Assembly: GCA_964450955.1 (NCBI GenBank)
Contig: CAYVFI010000015.1
Coordinates: 1-64,000 of the forward strand
From: CAYNWT01 sp964450955
Lineage (GTDB): Bacteria; Planctomycetota; Planctomycetia; Planctomycetales; Planctomycetaceae
Direction: 5' to 3'
Length of the DNA: 64,000 nt
Shown: one piece after another, positions 39,035 to 48,025 of the stretch
Layout: each line of letters starts with the position of its first letter
Position numbering within the stretch: the stretch's first letter is position 1
Made by a program: the position numbers and the translations under genes
The notes under the pieces: model-generated
The model's input: only the letters and a program-made list of their open reading frames with translations
Told to the model about the DNA's origin: nothing
Database searches by the model: none

Positions 39035-41068
39035 ATGTCCGCCGAATCTCTAGAACCTTACGACCAGAAGCGTGACTTCGATCAGACGCCGGAACCCACT
39101 GCGCGGAAGTCGAAGAAGAAGCGCGGTAAGGAACCGGTTTTCGTAATTCATCGCCACGACGCGCGGAATCTGCATTACGACTTGCGACTTGAAATGGAAG
39201 GCGTACTCAAGTCGTGGGCCGTGCCGAAGGGGTTCTCGCACGATCCGAAAGAAAAGCACTTCGCGGTTCAGACGGAAGATCACCCGATTGAGTACGAAGA
39301 TTTTCACGGAGTGATCCCATCCGGCAACTACGGTGCGGGGCCGATGACGATTTGGGACAAGGGCACGTTCCGATTGTTGAACGACGTTGATGGGCCGCAG
39401 CAAATCGCCGATGGCAAGCTGGAGATTGTGTTTGACGGCGGCCGCCTGCGTGGCGAATGGCACATGGTGAAGCTGAAGGACGAGAAAGCCGGCTGGCTGT
39501 TGTTTAAAGGCAAAGACCGCTACTCCCGAGCGGAAAACGAACCCGTCTTTGGCATCGACATTCACGAATCGAAGCGATCGGCGTTCCCCCGCAAACGTAA
39601 ATTCATGGAGGCGTCCAACAATCACGCTGGCGTATTGAACAGCAATCAATGGCTCTACGAACCACTGCTTTCCGGCCTGCGCGTGTTCTGTGAGAAGAAG
39701 GGCGAACGCATCAAGCTTCGGAGTGCGGACGGGAAAGACGTCACGAAGTTCGCCCAGCGAGTCGTCAACGAGGTGCAGCGACTGCGAGCAGAGAACGCTC
39801 TCATCGACGGCATTCTGCTGTGCGTTGGCGAGTCAGGTTTGCCGGATGCGGAACTCACGGCCGACGTTGTTGCCGGCAACAGTGATGCAGCCTTGTCATT
39901 GTACGTGTTCGATCTGCTGTACTTTGACGAATGGAACTTGCACGAGCTCCCACTGGTCGAACGCAAGGCCGCGTTGCAGTCGATACTGACCGATCGCATG
40001 TACCTGCAGTTTGTTGAACACGAACGCATGCGACCGGACGCGTTTGTCGAAGCCGTCGATAGGATGGGATTCGAAGGCGCGATCGCCAAGCGGATTCACA
40101 GCACTTATCAGCACGCTGCGTCTGAGGATTGGGTGCGTGTTGAGTATGTCGAGGGTCAAGCAGAACCATCCAAGCCTGCATCGAAAGTGAAAGCCACGAA
40201 TCGAGGCCGTGTCTTGTGGCCGCAGTACGGAATCACCAAGGGCGAGTTACTTGATTACTGCGATTGCGTTTCGGACACGCTGATTCGGTATCTGACCAAC
40301 AGACCGCTCAGCCTGAATCGGTTCCCCGATGGCATCAATGGCAAATCGTTCTTCCAAAAAGGTGCGCCGGCGCATACGCCGGATTGGATTCGAACACAAA
40401 AGATGGAGTCGTCCAACAAAGAAGGTCACGTCAAATTCATTATCTGTGACGACCGAGACACGCTGTTGTATCTGGCGAACCTCGCGGCAATCGAACTGCA
40501 CCCATGGCACTCGCGGTGCGACACACCCGACACACCGGACTGGGCGATTTTGGATCTCGATCCGTACGGCGTTGAGTTCACCGACGTGATCACGATCGCC
40601 AGGACAATCGGCGAGATCCTGCACGACGCGGGCCTGCATCCGCTGCTCAAGACATCCGGTTCGAAAGGACTCCACATTTACGTGCCGGTTCTTCCGGAGT
40701 ACTCGTACGACCACGTGCGGATGTTCTGCGAAGGCGTCGCTCGACTGACAGTGATTCGTAATCCAAAGATCGCCACGGTCGAACGCAAACGCAGCGAACG
40801 CGTGGGACAGGTTTACGTTGACTACATGCAGAATCGCCGAGGCCAGACCATTGCGGCTCCTTACAGCGTTCGACCCGTAGCCGGCGCGTGTGTTTCAACA
40901 CCCCTGCATTGGGACGAGCTCACGGACGATGTTCGTCCGTCGCAGTTTACGATTCACACTGTGCCGGAACGCATCCAGCGGCTAGGGGACATCTTTGCCG
41001 GAGCCATTGATGAACCGGTTTCCTTACTGCCAGCCATTGATGCGATTCGCGAGATGCTGGGAGCGTAG
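39035..41068 (+). CDS. ligD: LigD-type DNA repair protein: phosphoesterase and polymerase domains with a degenerate ligase domain
   Basis: 677 residues in the order phosphoesterase, ligase-like, polymerase, as in Pseudomonas LigD (about 840). Phosphoesterase (about 30-180): HRHDARNLHYDLRLEMEG and HPIEYEDFHGVIPSGNYGAG look intact. Ligase-like part (about 200-375): the catalytic motif reads EPLLSGLR (209-216) instead of ExKxDGxR, so Leu211 replaces the adenylated lysine and Ser213 the aspartate; the third-motif glutamate is Ile260; motif V lysines are Arg/Glu (WVRVEY). EGAIAKR (347-353) remains. The OB-fold is absent. Polymerase (about 385-677): D507/D509 in LDLDP, SGSKGLH (541-547), D596 in DYMQNRRGQT. 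Expected: end processing and gap filling in NHEJ without sealing. No Ku gene nearby. Confidence 0.93.
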   Translation: MSAESLEPYDQKRDFDQTPEPTARKSKKKRGKEPVFVIHRHDARNLHYDLRLEMEGVLKSWAVPKGFSHDPKEKHFAVQTEDHPIEYEDFHGVIPSGNYGAGPMTIWDKGTFRLLNDVDGPQQIADGKLEIVFDGGRLRGEWHMVKLKDEKAGWLLFKGKDRYSRAENEPVFGIDIHESKRSAFPRKRKFMEASNNHAGVLNSNQWLYEPLLSGLRVFCEKKGERIKLRSADGKDVTKFAQRVVNEVQRLRAENALIDGILLCVGESGLPDAELTADVVAGNSDAALSLYVFDLLYFDEWNLHELPLVERKAALQSILTDRMYLQFVEHERMRPDAFVEAVDRMGFEGAIAKRIHSTYQHAASEDWVRVEYVEGQAEPSKPASKVKATNRGRVLWPQYGITKGELLDYCDCVSDTLIRYLTNRPLSLNRFPDGINGKSFFQKGAPAHTPDWIRTQKMESSNKEGHVKFIICDDRDTLLYLANLAAIELHPWHSRCDTPDTPDWAILDLDPYGVEFTDVITIARTIGEILHDAGLHPLLKTSGSKGLHIYVPVLPEYSYDHVRMFCEGVARLTVIRNPKIATVERKRSERVGQVYVDYMQNRRGQTIAAPYSVRPVAGACVSTPLHWDELTDDVRPSQFTIHTVPERIQRLGDIFAGAIDEPVSLLPAIDAIREMLGA

Positions 41069-41360
41069 GATCTAAGTGCCGCGATGATGGCAAGCGCGAC
41101 CGGTTCCCATCATCCGCGCTGCGGTCAAACCAGCAGTAGTGACACAGTGACCAGAGTGCACCGGCAGTACTTGCCGGTTTGACGAATGTAAGTCTTACAG
41201 GAACCCTCTGATCGCCCGCACTGTGCGGGAACCAACTGACCAAATTCTCAGGACGCGTATAAGGTACATCAAATTGTGGCGTCCCAGAGTTTGACTATGG
41301 GCTCGATCGCGCAGGCGCCTATAGTTTCTCAACTTCGTTCAGCCAGAGGAAAGGAATCCC

Positions 41361-41507
41361 ATGGCGAATCGTTTTTCAAAAGCACCCGGGCTTATGCTCG
41401 CGGCCGTTGTCACATGCGGTCTGTTTTCAGGGTGCCACGGCACCCCAGTCGGACGCCCTGTTTTCCCTCAGGCTCCAATTTTCCCCGCCGGTGGCGGCGG
41501 TGGCTGA
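41361..41507 (+). CDS. Small lipoprotein-like peptide (48 aa), possibly interrupted by TGA
   Basis: ATG with AGGAA upstream. A basic start and hydrophobic stretch (GLMLAAVVTCGLFSGC) end at C25 in a lipobox-like setting, followed by a short Pro/Gly-rich tail ending in five Gly. The TGA at 41505-41507 is followed in the same frame by 26 more sense codons (SAQNTTGPVAEILVASAP...) to TAA at 41586-41588, with similar composition, so the gene may be a broken 74-codon frame. It is isolated between ligD and a convergent membrane protein gene. Confidence 0.55.
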   Translation: MANRFSKAPGLMLAAVVTCGLFSGCHGTPVGRPVFPQAPIFPAGGGGG

Positions 41508-41623
41508 AGCGCTCAGAATACGACCGGTCCGGTCGCTGAAATTCTGGTTGCCAGCGCTCCTGTAGTCGACTCCAGCCTGAAGTCGTAAGCTCCGCGGTTC
41601 GACATCGCTCAAGTCACTTGAAC

Positions 41624-41693
41624 GTAGTGGACGAGGCTACGAGTCCCCAATACTCGGCAGGAACCGCACGGACCTTGTCGCCTCATCCGCTAC
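41624..41693. repeat. Dispersed hairpin element (GTAGTGGACGAGGC type), copy 1
   Basis: Left arm GTAGTGGACGAGGCTACGAG at 41624-41643 and right arm at 41670-41693 pair with several mismatches. A closer-paired copy is at 62325-62393. Confidence 0.75.
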
Positions 41694-41704
41694 TTGCCTG
41701 ACAC

Positions 41705-43495
41705 CTATCGCACGTGCAGCCTTGGCAACGATGTCGAGCGCAATGCCAGTGCGATTCTTGAAAGCACTGGCAACTGTGAGCTCGCCGCAGCCGTCGTCGA
41801 TGCGCCTCCATGCGTGGCGAGGTGTTCGCGAGCCGAAACGACAAAGGCATCGCGACCCGCTTCACGTGGGAAGCCCGGCCACGCGGCAGTCCCGCTGACA
41901 TCGCGATCAGAAACATTGCGGTTTGCAACGTAGTGCCTGCCATTTGTGTCGTCGAACTTCGACGAACGCGCCCATAGCTGGCTCATCTTGTCCTGATACA
42001 GCAGCGTCCAGTCAGTTCGCTTTGCCATCACAGAAACAGCAGACGGATCACGCAGGCGATCGATAAGGACGAAGTCGGGATTACCGTGTTCCAATACCTT
42101 CGTTGGATCAAACGGTCCCGATTCCTCACCCCGATGCCGCGCGTGCGGGATGTCCCCAAGGACCAGATCGAAGTGCATGTCAACAACGGTCTGCGGGTAG
42201 CACGTTCGAAACCGACCGTCGAAGCCAACGGTGCTGGCCGGCATCGCTGCAAGTGTGTACTGAGCCCAATCGAACGTCACAACAATGCGACCGTCCAGTT
42301 CGTTGTCCGCCATGAACTGCAATGCATCCACGGGATACTCTTCGCGATCCACGCCGAACTGACTGAATTGGTACGCCAGCATCCCGGCAAACAGCAAACC
42401 AACAACGCCGAACGAAAGACCCAGCGTGCGGGCGCCGCCAAGCGTGAGTGGCTCTGACTGCGGCCGCTCTGGGGCGGACGCTTTCATGCGTTCCCAAACA
42501 GACTGCAAATGCTGAGGCATCCAGTACCCGAATAGAATCGCGTAGAACACAATGTGCCGGCAGTGCATAAATGTCTGCACAGCAACCAGACCGATGGTGA
42601 TGAACTGAGCCGCATCGCGTGGCCGAGTTGAAAACTTCAGGCTAATCAGCGTCAGCAATGTCAACGCGGTGAACGGGATGATTGTTGGGCCGCTGTTGGG
42701 AATTGAAACCCACTCCGAAATCTCTGGCCGTGGCGAACCAAGCGACTTCAGCAGCCACAGCAGCAAATCTGACCCGTATGGATTAATCAACGTGCACAGT
42801 CCGCACGCGACAATCACGCCGCACAATTTCGCGGCGACAGGCAACGCACGCTTTCCGTCTTTACGTAGTGCGTCCAACCCTCGCAGACCAAGGTACGCCG
42901 CCACCACACAAATGCCCGCGAGAAAGCCACCGTGCGCGTTGGTCCAGATGACAAGCGCGGGTATCAGCCACAGCATCCGACCGAACCGGACCGTGTTGTT
43001 GTCGTTCCAGTCAACAAACGCCGACTCAAGAATCACCAGCACAACCGCCATGCAAAGGAAGCTTGCCAGTTGCGGTCGAGCACACCAGAACTCCGTCAGC
43101 CCGAGACTAACAGCGACCATGGAAATCGAAGCCAGAACCGGATGAACGCCCTTCTTTGTCGCGACCCAAATCATGGACAACAACATCAGCACGCCAAACA
43201 CAGCTTTGCCAATCATCAGACCGACGCCGCCGACGGCTCGATGACCAAAGGCTAAAGCCAGTTCGCTAAGGTTCTCGTGGTTCACCCACGTATAACCCGG
43301 AGCCGCATAAGTGTGCGACGCAACGCGCGGCAGCGCGCCTTCGGCAACCCAGTCTTCGCCGTACTGAATGTGGCCCCACAAATCCGGGTCGACCATACGC
43401 TGTGACATCATCAGGGCACACGCCATGAGAATCGTCGCGATGATCGCGCGGGAGAGCCACTTTTCGTGCTGTTGAGCGGGGGCGGGAGCGTTCAT
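41705..43495 (-). CDS. Polytopic membrane protein, GT-C-like
   Basis: 596 residues with about ten hydrophobic segments (about 18-34, 85-120, 130-160, 170-235, 275-320, 370-388). The phrase MVDPDLWGHIQYGEDWV near the start, with an Asp pair in the first external loop, and the overall shape resemble GT-C glycosyltransferase-type proteins. The C-terminal ~200 residues are soluble (DGRIVVTFDWAQYTLAAMP, NPDFVLIDRLRDPS). A sugar-transfer role is possible but not shown. It is downstream of a small membrane protein gene in the same direction. Confidence 0.75.
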   Translation of the reverse strand: MNAPAPAQQHEKWLSRAIIATILMACALMMSQRMVDPDLWGHIQYGEDWVAEGALPRVASHTYAAPGYTWVNHENLSELALAFGHRAVGGVGLMIGKAVFGVLMLLSMIWVATKKGVHPVLASISMVAVSLGLTEFWCARPQLASFLCMAVVLVILESAFVDWNDNNTVRFGRMLWLIPALVIWTNAHGGFLAGICVVAAYLGLRGLDALRKDGKRALPVAAKLCGVIVACGLCTLINPYGSDLLLWLLKSLGSPRPEISEWVSIPNSGPTIIPFTALTLLTLISLKFSTRPRDAAQFITIGLVAVQTFMHCRHIVFYAILFGYWMPQHLQSVWERMKASAPERPQSEPLTLGGARTLGLSFGVVGLLFAGMLAYQFSQFGVDREEYPVDALQFMADNELDGRIVVTFDWAQYTLAAMPASTVGFDGRFRTCYPQTVVDMHFDLVLGDIPHARHRGEESGPFDPTKVLEHGNPDFVLIDRLRDPSAVSVMAKRTDWTLLYQDKMSQLWARSSKFDDTNGRHYVANRNVSDRDVSGTAAWPGFPREAGRDAFVVSAREHLATHGGASTTAAASSQLPVLSRIALALRSTSLPRLHVR

Positions 43496-43530
43496 GTGTT
43501 ACATCAGAGTTCGAGGGGGAATCAGAACAC

Positions 43531-43552
43531 CCGCGCGCAACCGTGCGCGCGG
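43531..43552. other. GC-rich hairpin between two leftward genes
   Basis: CCGCGCGCA and TGCGCGCGG (perfect 9-bp arms, 4-nt loop) lie downstream of the stop at 43685 on the minus strand. It could end that transcript, but no T-run follows. Confidence 0.4.
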
Positions 43553-43684
43553 AGGGTGGTCTGTGGGAACTCTAGGTCACGCGATCGTGGGGCGATCGGT
43601 TCGATGTGGGGAACCAGCCGCAGGCAGCAGCACTGCAACCGTCATAACCGGCACTGGTTGTGTTTGGCGGGAGGAATGTGGCGG

Positions 43685-44296
43685 CTAAGTGACCGTCGGC
43701 GAGGTTGATGGGTCAGGTTCCGACTTTTCTTTCCGCCACCTGCGGAGTGAAAGCCAGGTCATCGTTCCAAAAATCGTCACCGCAATAACGGTGGGAAGGA
43801 AGCTGTACCCATTGATGTTAACCCCATCGGTGGAGTTGCTGAACAGAGCAATGCTGAGAGCCAGAGTCCAGATGATGCCCCACCAGGCGAACGTGTACCG
43901 AATGTAGCTGACCCAGAACCTGTTGCCGCGTTTAAGGAGGAAGTACCCCAGCACGGTTCCAAGGATAATCGGTATCGCGGCAGCCATGGCCACCAGAATC
44001 GCAATTCCCAAACTTAGCGGTGCGACAGCAATTTGATCGGCGAGGATGCGATCAGCAACTACCCTCGCGCGATCTATCTCAGGGATATCTTCGATCCCCT
44101 TGAACAACTCGTTTGCGACTTGCAGGTGATCAACCTGTTCGGGCGCAGGGTCTGCTGCATCATCCTCAGGCGATTCCGACACAACATCGTCAGGCGACCA
44201 AACCGCTCGGGCGAGAGCATGGATCTCGCCACGAGATGAACTGGTGGTGGTCTTTACGACGACAACCCACCCCATCATCAGTCCGACCATGACCAT
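43685..44296 (-). CDS. Membrane protein with two or three segments, unknown function
   Basis: 203 residues from the ATG at 44294-44296, which comes 14 bp after the stop of the zinc-ribbon gene; a TTG at 44365 would overlap that gene. Hydrophobic segments at about 1-20 (MVMVGLMMGWVVVV), 98-125 (ILVAMAAAIPIILGTVLGYFLL) and 145-165. The segment between (about 35-75) is acidic. No known domain. The close spacing suggests translational coupling with the zinc-ribbon protein and a shared membrane function. Confidence 0.6.
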   Translation of the reverse strand: MVMVGLMMGWVVVVKTTTSSSRGEIHALARAVWSPDDVVSESPEDDAADPAPEQVDHLQVANELFKGIEDIPEIDRARVVADRILADQIAVAPLSLGIAILVAMAAAIPIILGTVLGYFLLKRGNRFWVSYIRYTFAWWGIIWTLALSIALFSNSTDGVNINGYSFLPTVIAVTIFGTMTWLSLRRWRKEKSEPDPSTSPTVT

Positions 44297-44310
44297 TATC
44301 ACGATCGATG

Positions 44311-44526
44311 TTACCGAGCCAACGGCAGCCGCATGTCTTGCGGATTTAGACCAACACCGGCGCAATACTGGGTACGCCTGGTTACATGCCGCCAGAACAA
44401 GCCGCCGGTGCCGGCGTCACGACGTCCGTCGATGTCTACTCGCTGGATTGACTGACACGACGTGCAAAGGCCGCCGCTCAGTTCAGCGGTGAGGCCACAT
44501 TCATGGCAAGTCGAAGCGGTTGTCAT
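44311..44526 (-). CDS. Small zinc-ribbon protein
   Basis: 71 residues. CHECGLTAELSGGLCTSC holds two CxxC knuckles 11 residues apart, the zinc-ribbon pattern. The rest is basic (RRDAGTGGLFWRHVTRRTQY). ATG at 44524-44526. The ribbon-then-membrane-protein order resembles single proteins with an N-terminal zinc ribbon and a membrane domain, so the pair may be a split or frameshifted form. Confidence 0.6.
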   Translation of the reverse strand: MTTASTCHECGLTAELSGGLCTSCQSIQRVDIDGRRDAGTGGLFWRHVTRRTQYCAGVGLNPQDMRLPLAR

Positions 44527-44604
44527 TTTGAGTCAATCTGTGGAAGTTCCCACGATTGTACCCACTTCGCTTACCGTTTCGCATGGACGCGTCTTAGTAA
44601 GACG

Positions 44605-46794
44605 TTACGAACCAGCCCCGGCTGACAAAGTGGCCAGTTCGCGGGCCTTTGCCATAGATGTGTCGATGGACAACGTCATTTCGACCGTCCAGCGACCGTC
44701 ACCGGGGACTTCAAACTGCCAGTGGGGAACCACAGAGCAGTTTTGATGAACCAGTTCGAAGCCGCTTTCCGACTGACTGACAGTCTGAATCGGCATCGCC
44801 CAAATGTGAGCGTCGCGCGACAGTTCTAAAGCGACATCCAGTCCCTGCCATTCGTCGACAAGTCCCAGGCGTTTGGAATCGATGGACAGTGTTGAATCGG
44901 CCGTCCCAAGCTGTTGCCCGATGCCGTCGTAGTAGTACCGATCGTCGGCGCCGCCCGGAATGCTGGCGAAGTTGAATTCGACACCGAACTGAATCTGAAG
45001 ACCGCGTGGCAGGTCTTCCAGTTCGTAGCGAACTCGAATGTTCCCGCCCCAGTCCGTTGCCAACGAAACAGTCTTGGTCACCCGCACCATGTGCTTGCCG
45101 ACTCGGCCGGTTCGCGTCAGAACCGCGTCAACTCGGCTATCGGACGAGCGTGTGGTCGCGTTGTACTGGCCCGCAACAAAGTCGCCCAGCGCGCCGTCGC
45201 CAGCCTGGAATTCTTCCAGCTTCAGACCTGGTGTCATGAAGTGATCGACAAGGCTTTTCCGCAGCCAGTAGTCGTATTGCAGCCGCTGATGCAGGTCGGG
45301 TTGTTTGAAGCGCACCAGGTCGTGAATACTGACGGCATCATTTTCGTCGTGTCCGTTTTGGTTCTCACCAGCTTCTCGAACGCGATCGTGATAGGCTTCG
45401 CTTCGTCTATTCAGCGTCGCCAGTAGGTTAACGTTGCAAGCGCGAATATCCAGCTCGTACATGTGTCCGCCGCTTGCCGGAGCCAGATACGCCAGCATGC
45501 GATCGCTGGCCAGGCGGACTTCAGTTCGCGCATCCAGATTGAAGTCAGCAGCTGCAACATCGACCCACCGTTCGTCATCGTGGGTGAGTGCTTCCAACGC
45601 TGTGTCAGCGGCGATCAGGTGTTTGTAGACCGCATTGCGTAAGTGCGGCAGGTATAAGCCACCAAACGCGCCGTGCCAGTAAGAACAATTGCACTGGGCG
45701 CGGTACAGATGCCCGCGTGCTTCGCGCACGACATCTTCTGCGTCGGCCGAGTTCGCCTGGTGAGTTGCTTCTGACACGCGCTTGCTGATTTCCAGCATGC
45801 GCGCGTACATCTCGTTGCTCTCGGGGTACTTCGTTCGGAAATTTCGCCAGAACCCACCGCGCGTGAACTGAATCAGCCTGCGCCATTCTTCATTAACATC
45901 TTCGCGATGAGTCAGCCCGGTAAATTCCTGCTGAGCCTGCGTGGGGAGAACCCATTCGGTCATCTCGCGATAGCTGGCGTCCGGCAGGTAGGTTCGACCC
46001 AATGGCGGAACTTCATCGACCGCGTCGCCAAGCGTGGTAACATCAATCCAGTCTGAATGCAGTCTCAGCGTTTCCAGGAAATTGCGTAGCCAGCCGTCTT
46101 CGTAAACATGCTTTTTCGTTCCAGGCCATGTGCCAAACTTCTCGCCGTCATCGCCAAATACAACAACGGCGTTCGGCGTTTTATCAGCCACTTCGCGCAG
46201 GTAGTCAATGGTTTCCTGTGGCGGTCGAAACGGAATTGTGTATCGCAATCTCTCACTACCCGGGAAGACACCAAGCAACGAGCCTTCGTCTTCGGTCATG
46301 TAGTAGCCGGTGAGTTCGTCCGGACGCATTCCGGCACACTTGAAGTGGTAGTCATCCAACACGGTGTATTCGATACCCGCCGCACAAATCTCTGCCGTTA
46401 GCGACTGTTCCCAAACGCGTTCAGGAATCCACATGCCGCGAATCGTCTGACCAAACAGTTGCTGCAGGTAGCTGGAGTAACTTTGAATCTGACCAACTCG
46501 GTCACGACGCGGAATGTTCGGCAGGATCGGTTCGTAAAACGCACCGCCAATAATTTCGACCTGACCACGCTGAACCATCTGCCGCAGCAAATCAATGTAT
46601 TCAGGATGCGCCGTCACCAACCATTCCAGCAGGCTGCCGGACGTGTGCAGGCTGAATCGGATATCGGAAAATTCGTCCAGCGTTTTTAGGAACGGCGCGT
46701 AGCTGTCCTGAAATGCTTCTTCGAAGACACCGTCGAAATTTCCAACCGGTTGATGGTTGTGAAGAGTCAGTACAAGTCGAATTCGCGAGGCCAT
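44605..46794 (-). CDS. GH57 family alpha-glucan transferase/amylase (4-alpha-glucanotransferase-like)
   Basis: 729 residues from the ATG at 46792-46794, preceded by AAAGGA; the frame stays open 168 bp upstream without a good site. Family GH57: LTLHNHQPVGNFDGVFEEA at the start, QVEIIGGAFYEPIL, catalytic nucleophile region WIPERVWE, and acid residue region VFGDDGEKFGTW. C-terminal DUF1925/1926-like beta domains (about 400-729), including GRYYYDGIGQ-like YYYDG, match 4-alpha-glucanotransferases. It acts on alpha-1,4-glucans. Downstream of galT and glgA on the same strand, so probably in glycogen or maltodextrin turnover. Confidence 0.9.
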   Translation of the reverse strand: MASRIRLVLTLHNHQPVGNFDGVFEEAFQDSYAPFLKTLDEFSDIRFSLHTSGSLLEWLVTAHPEYIDLLRQMVQRGQVEIIGGAFYEPILPNIPRRDRVGQIQSYSSYLQQLFGQTIRGMWIPERVWEQSLTAEICAAGIEYTVLDDYHFKCAGMRPDELTGYYMTEDEGSLLGVFPGSERLRYTIPFRPPQETIDYLREVADKTPNAVVVFGDDGEKFGTWPGTKKHVYEDGWLRNFLETLRLHSDWIDVTTLGDAVDEVPPLGRTYLPDASYREMTEWVLPTQAQQEFTGLTHREDVNEEWRRLIQFTRGGFWRNFRTKYPESNEMYARMLEISKRVSEATHQANSADAEDVVREARGHLYRAQCNCSYWHGAFGGLYLPHLRNAVYKHLIAADTALEALTHDDERWVDVAAADFNLDARTEVRLASDRMLAYLAPASGGHMYELDIRACNVNLLATLNRRSEAYHDRVREAGENQNGHDENDAVSIHDLVRFKQPDLHQRLQYDYWLRKSLVDHFMTPGLKLEEFQAGDGALGDFVAGQYNATTRSSDSRVDAVLTRTGRVGKHMVRVTKTVSLATDWGGNIRVRYELEDLPRGLQIQFGVEFNFASIPGGADDRYYYDGIGQQLGTADSTLSIDSKRLGLVDEWQGLDVALELSRDAHIWAMPIQTVSQSESGFELVHQNCSVVPHWQFEVPGDGRWTVEMTLSIDTSMAKARELATLSAGAGS

Positions 46795-47020
46795 TCGGCC
46801 AGTCCTTTCACACGTCGCGCGCGGATGAATGCGTTGGCATGAATCCGGCGTGTCGTTTTTCTGTCCATGCACGATCGAAACGCCACCAGCGCGCATGGAA
46901 CCCTGTTTCTGTAATTCGGCCCAAACCGGTGGTAAATCCGCACAAAGACCGGCCAGCGGCACAAATCGGTGCGAGCCGATTTTCGGCAGCCGGGCGAAGC
47001 AAACGCGGTTCCCCGGACCT

Positions 47021-48025
47021 TCAGGGGCGAATATTCAGTCGCTCACGGAGTTTCCGAGCTTCCTGCCCCGGAGCGAGGGTGTTGATGTAGCAACCAGTCG
47101 CCAGTTCAAAACCGGCAAGTCCTGCCAGTCGCGGGCAGATTTCTAATCGCCAACGGAACCACGGCTGGGCGCTGCACGAGAATGGTGCGGTGTGCAGATG
47201 CAGGTTGTAGGCCGCGTTTGGGTGTTCTTCCAGGATCGCCAACAGCGTGGCTTTCAATAGAACCGCAACGTCGGTCAGCCCGTTTGTGTCCAGAGAATTG
47301 AACGCAGTCGGCTGGCCAACTGGCGCGATCCACGTCTCGCTTCCAAACCGACTTGCGTACGGGCAAAACGCAACCAGGCGATCTGTGTGCCAAATTGAAC
47401 GATCCGCCTGGCACTCGCGTTCGACAACATAATCCTGAAGCGCGACGCCGCGGGCTTCGTAGAACTCACGAGCCAACGTCAGTTCAGCCTGGATTGGAGT
47501 TGGAGCATCAACGGTGGCGGTGAGTTGTGAATGTGAGTGCGGAATCGATGCTCCCGCCGCCTTCCCGCTGTTCTTAAAAATCAGCCCGTAGTCAAATGTC
47601 GCTTCTTCTTCCACAGTCCGCAGTCGCGACTGCCACGCAATCAAGACATCCGTTATTTGCGATTCAGTAAGAACCGCAAGTTGCTGTTCGAAGTGAGGGC
47701 ATTCAACAATCACTTCATGCTGACCACGCGCGGGGATAGAAACAAACGGATCCGGTTGTGTGTCCGTTGGGTTCGGTGCGGGGGCGTTTTCATGCAAGGC
47801 CGGATAGCGATTCGGAACTACGCGCACGGTCCAGTTGCCTGATTCATCTCGAACCGCGAACCGTTCCTTTGGCGTCTCGGATTCATTGCCCGCCTGAAAC
47901 GGATTGTCTTCCGCGGACTCGGTCGTGACAGTCTGCGTCAATACCGGGCGTGAACCGCGACCGGGCGCGATAATTGTCCAATGCCCGCGGATCGGGTCTC
48001 GGCGGATTTCAGCGAAATCAGACAT
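47021..48025 (-). CDS. galT: Galactose-1-phosphate uridylyltransferase (GalT)
   Basis: 334 residues from the ATG at 48023-48025, overlapping the glgA stop by 8 bp. MSDFAEIRRDPIRGHWTIIAPGRGSRP is the usual start. The nucleotide-transfer motif is GASIPHSHSQL (HxHxQ with catalytic middle His), with FCPYASRFGSETWIAP following. The family's zinc cysteines in the CPFCPGNE motif read NPFQAGNE here, so that site is lost. Exchanges UDP between glucose-1-P and galactose-1-P (Leloir pathway) or a similar sugar. Coupled to glgA, suggesting supply of nucleotide sugars for glucan metabolism. Confidence 0.88.
   Translation of the reverse strand: MSDFAEIRRDPIRGHWTIIAPGRGSRPVLTQTVTTESAEDNPFQAGNESETPKERFAVRDESGNWTVRVVPNRYPALHENAPAPNPTDTQPDPFVSIPARGQHEVIVECPHFEQQLAVLTESQITDVLIAWQSRLRTVEEEATFDYGLIFKNSGKAAGASIPHSHSQLTATVDAPTPIQAELTLAREFYEARGVALQDYVVERECQADRSIWHTDRLVAFCPYASRFGSETWIAPVGQPTAFNSLDTNGLTDVAVLLKATLLAILEEHPNAAYNLHLHTAPFSCSAQPWFRWRLEICPRLAGLAGFELATGCYINTLAPGQEARKLRERLNIRP

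Noticed and set aside
41160..41178. Small stem (ACCGGCA/TGCCGGT) after ligD as terminator
   Set aside because: Seven-bp arms and only three T follow; not enough to call.
46795..46962. N-terminal extension of the GH57 frame
   Set aside because: No ribosome site, and the family starts at the LTLHNHQP segment just after the ATG with AAAGGA.
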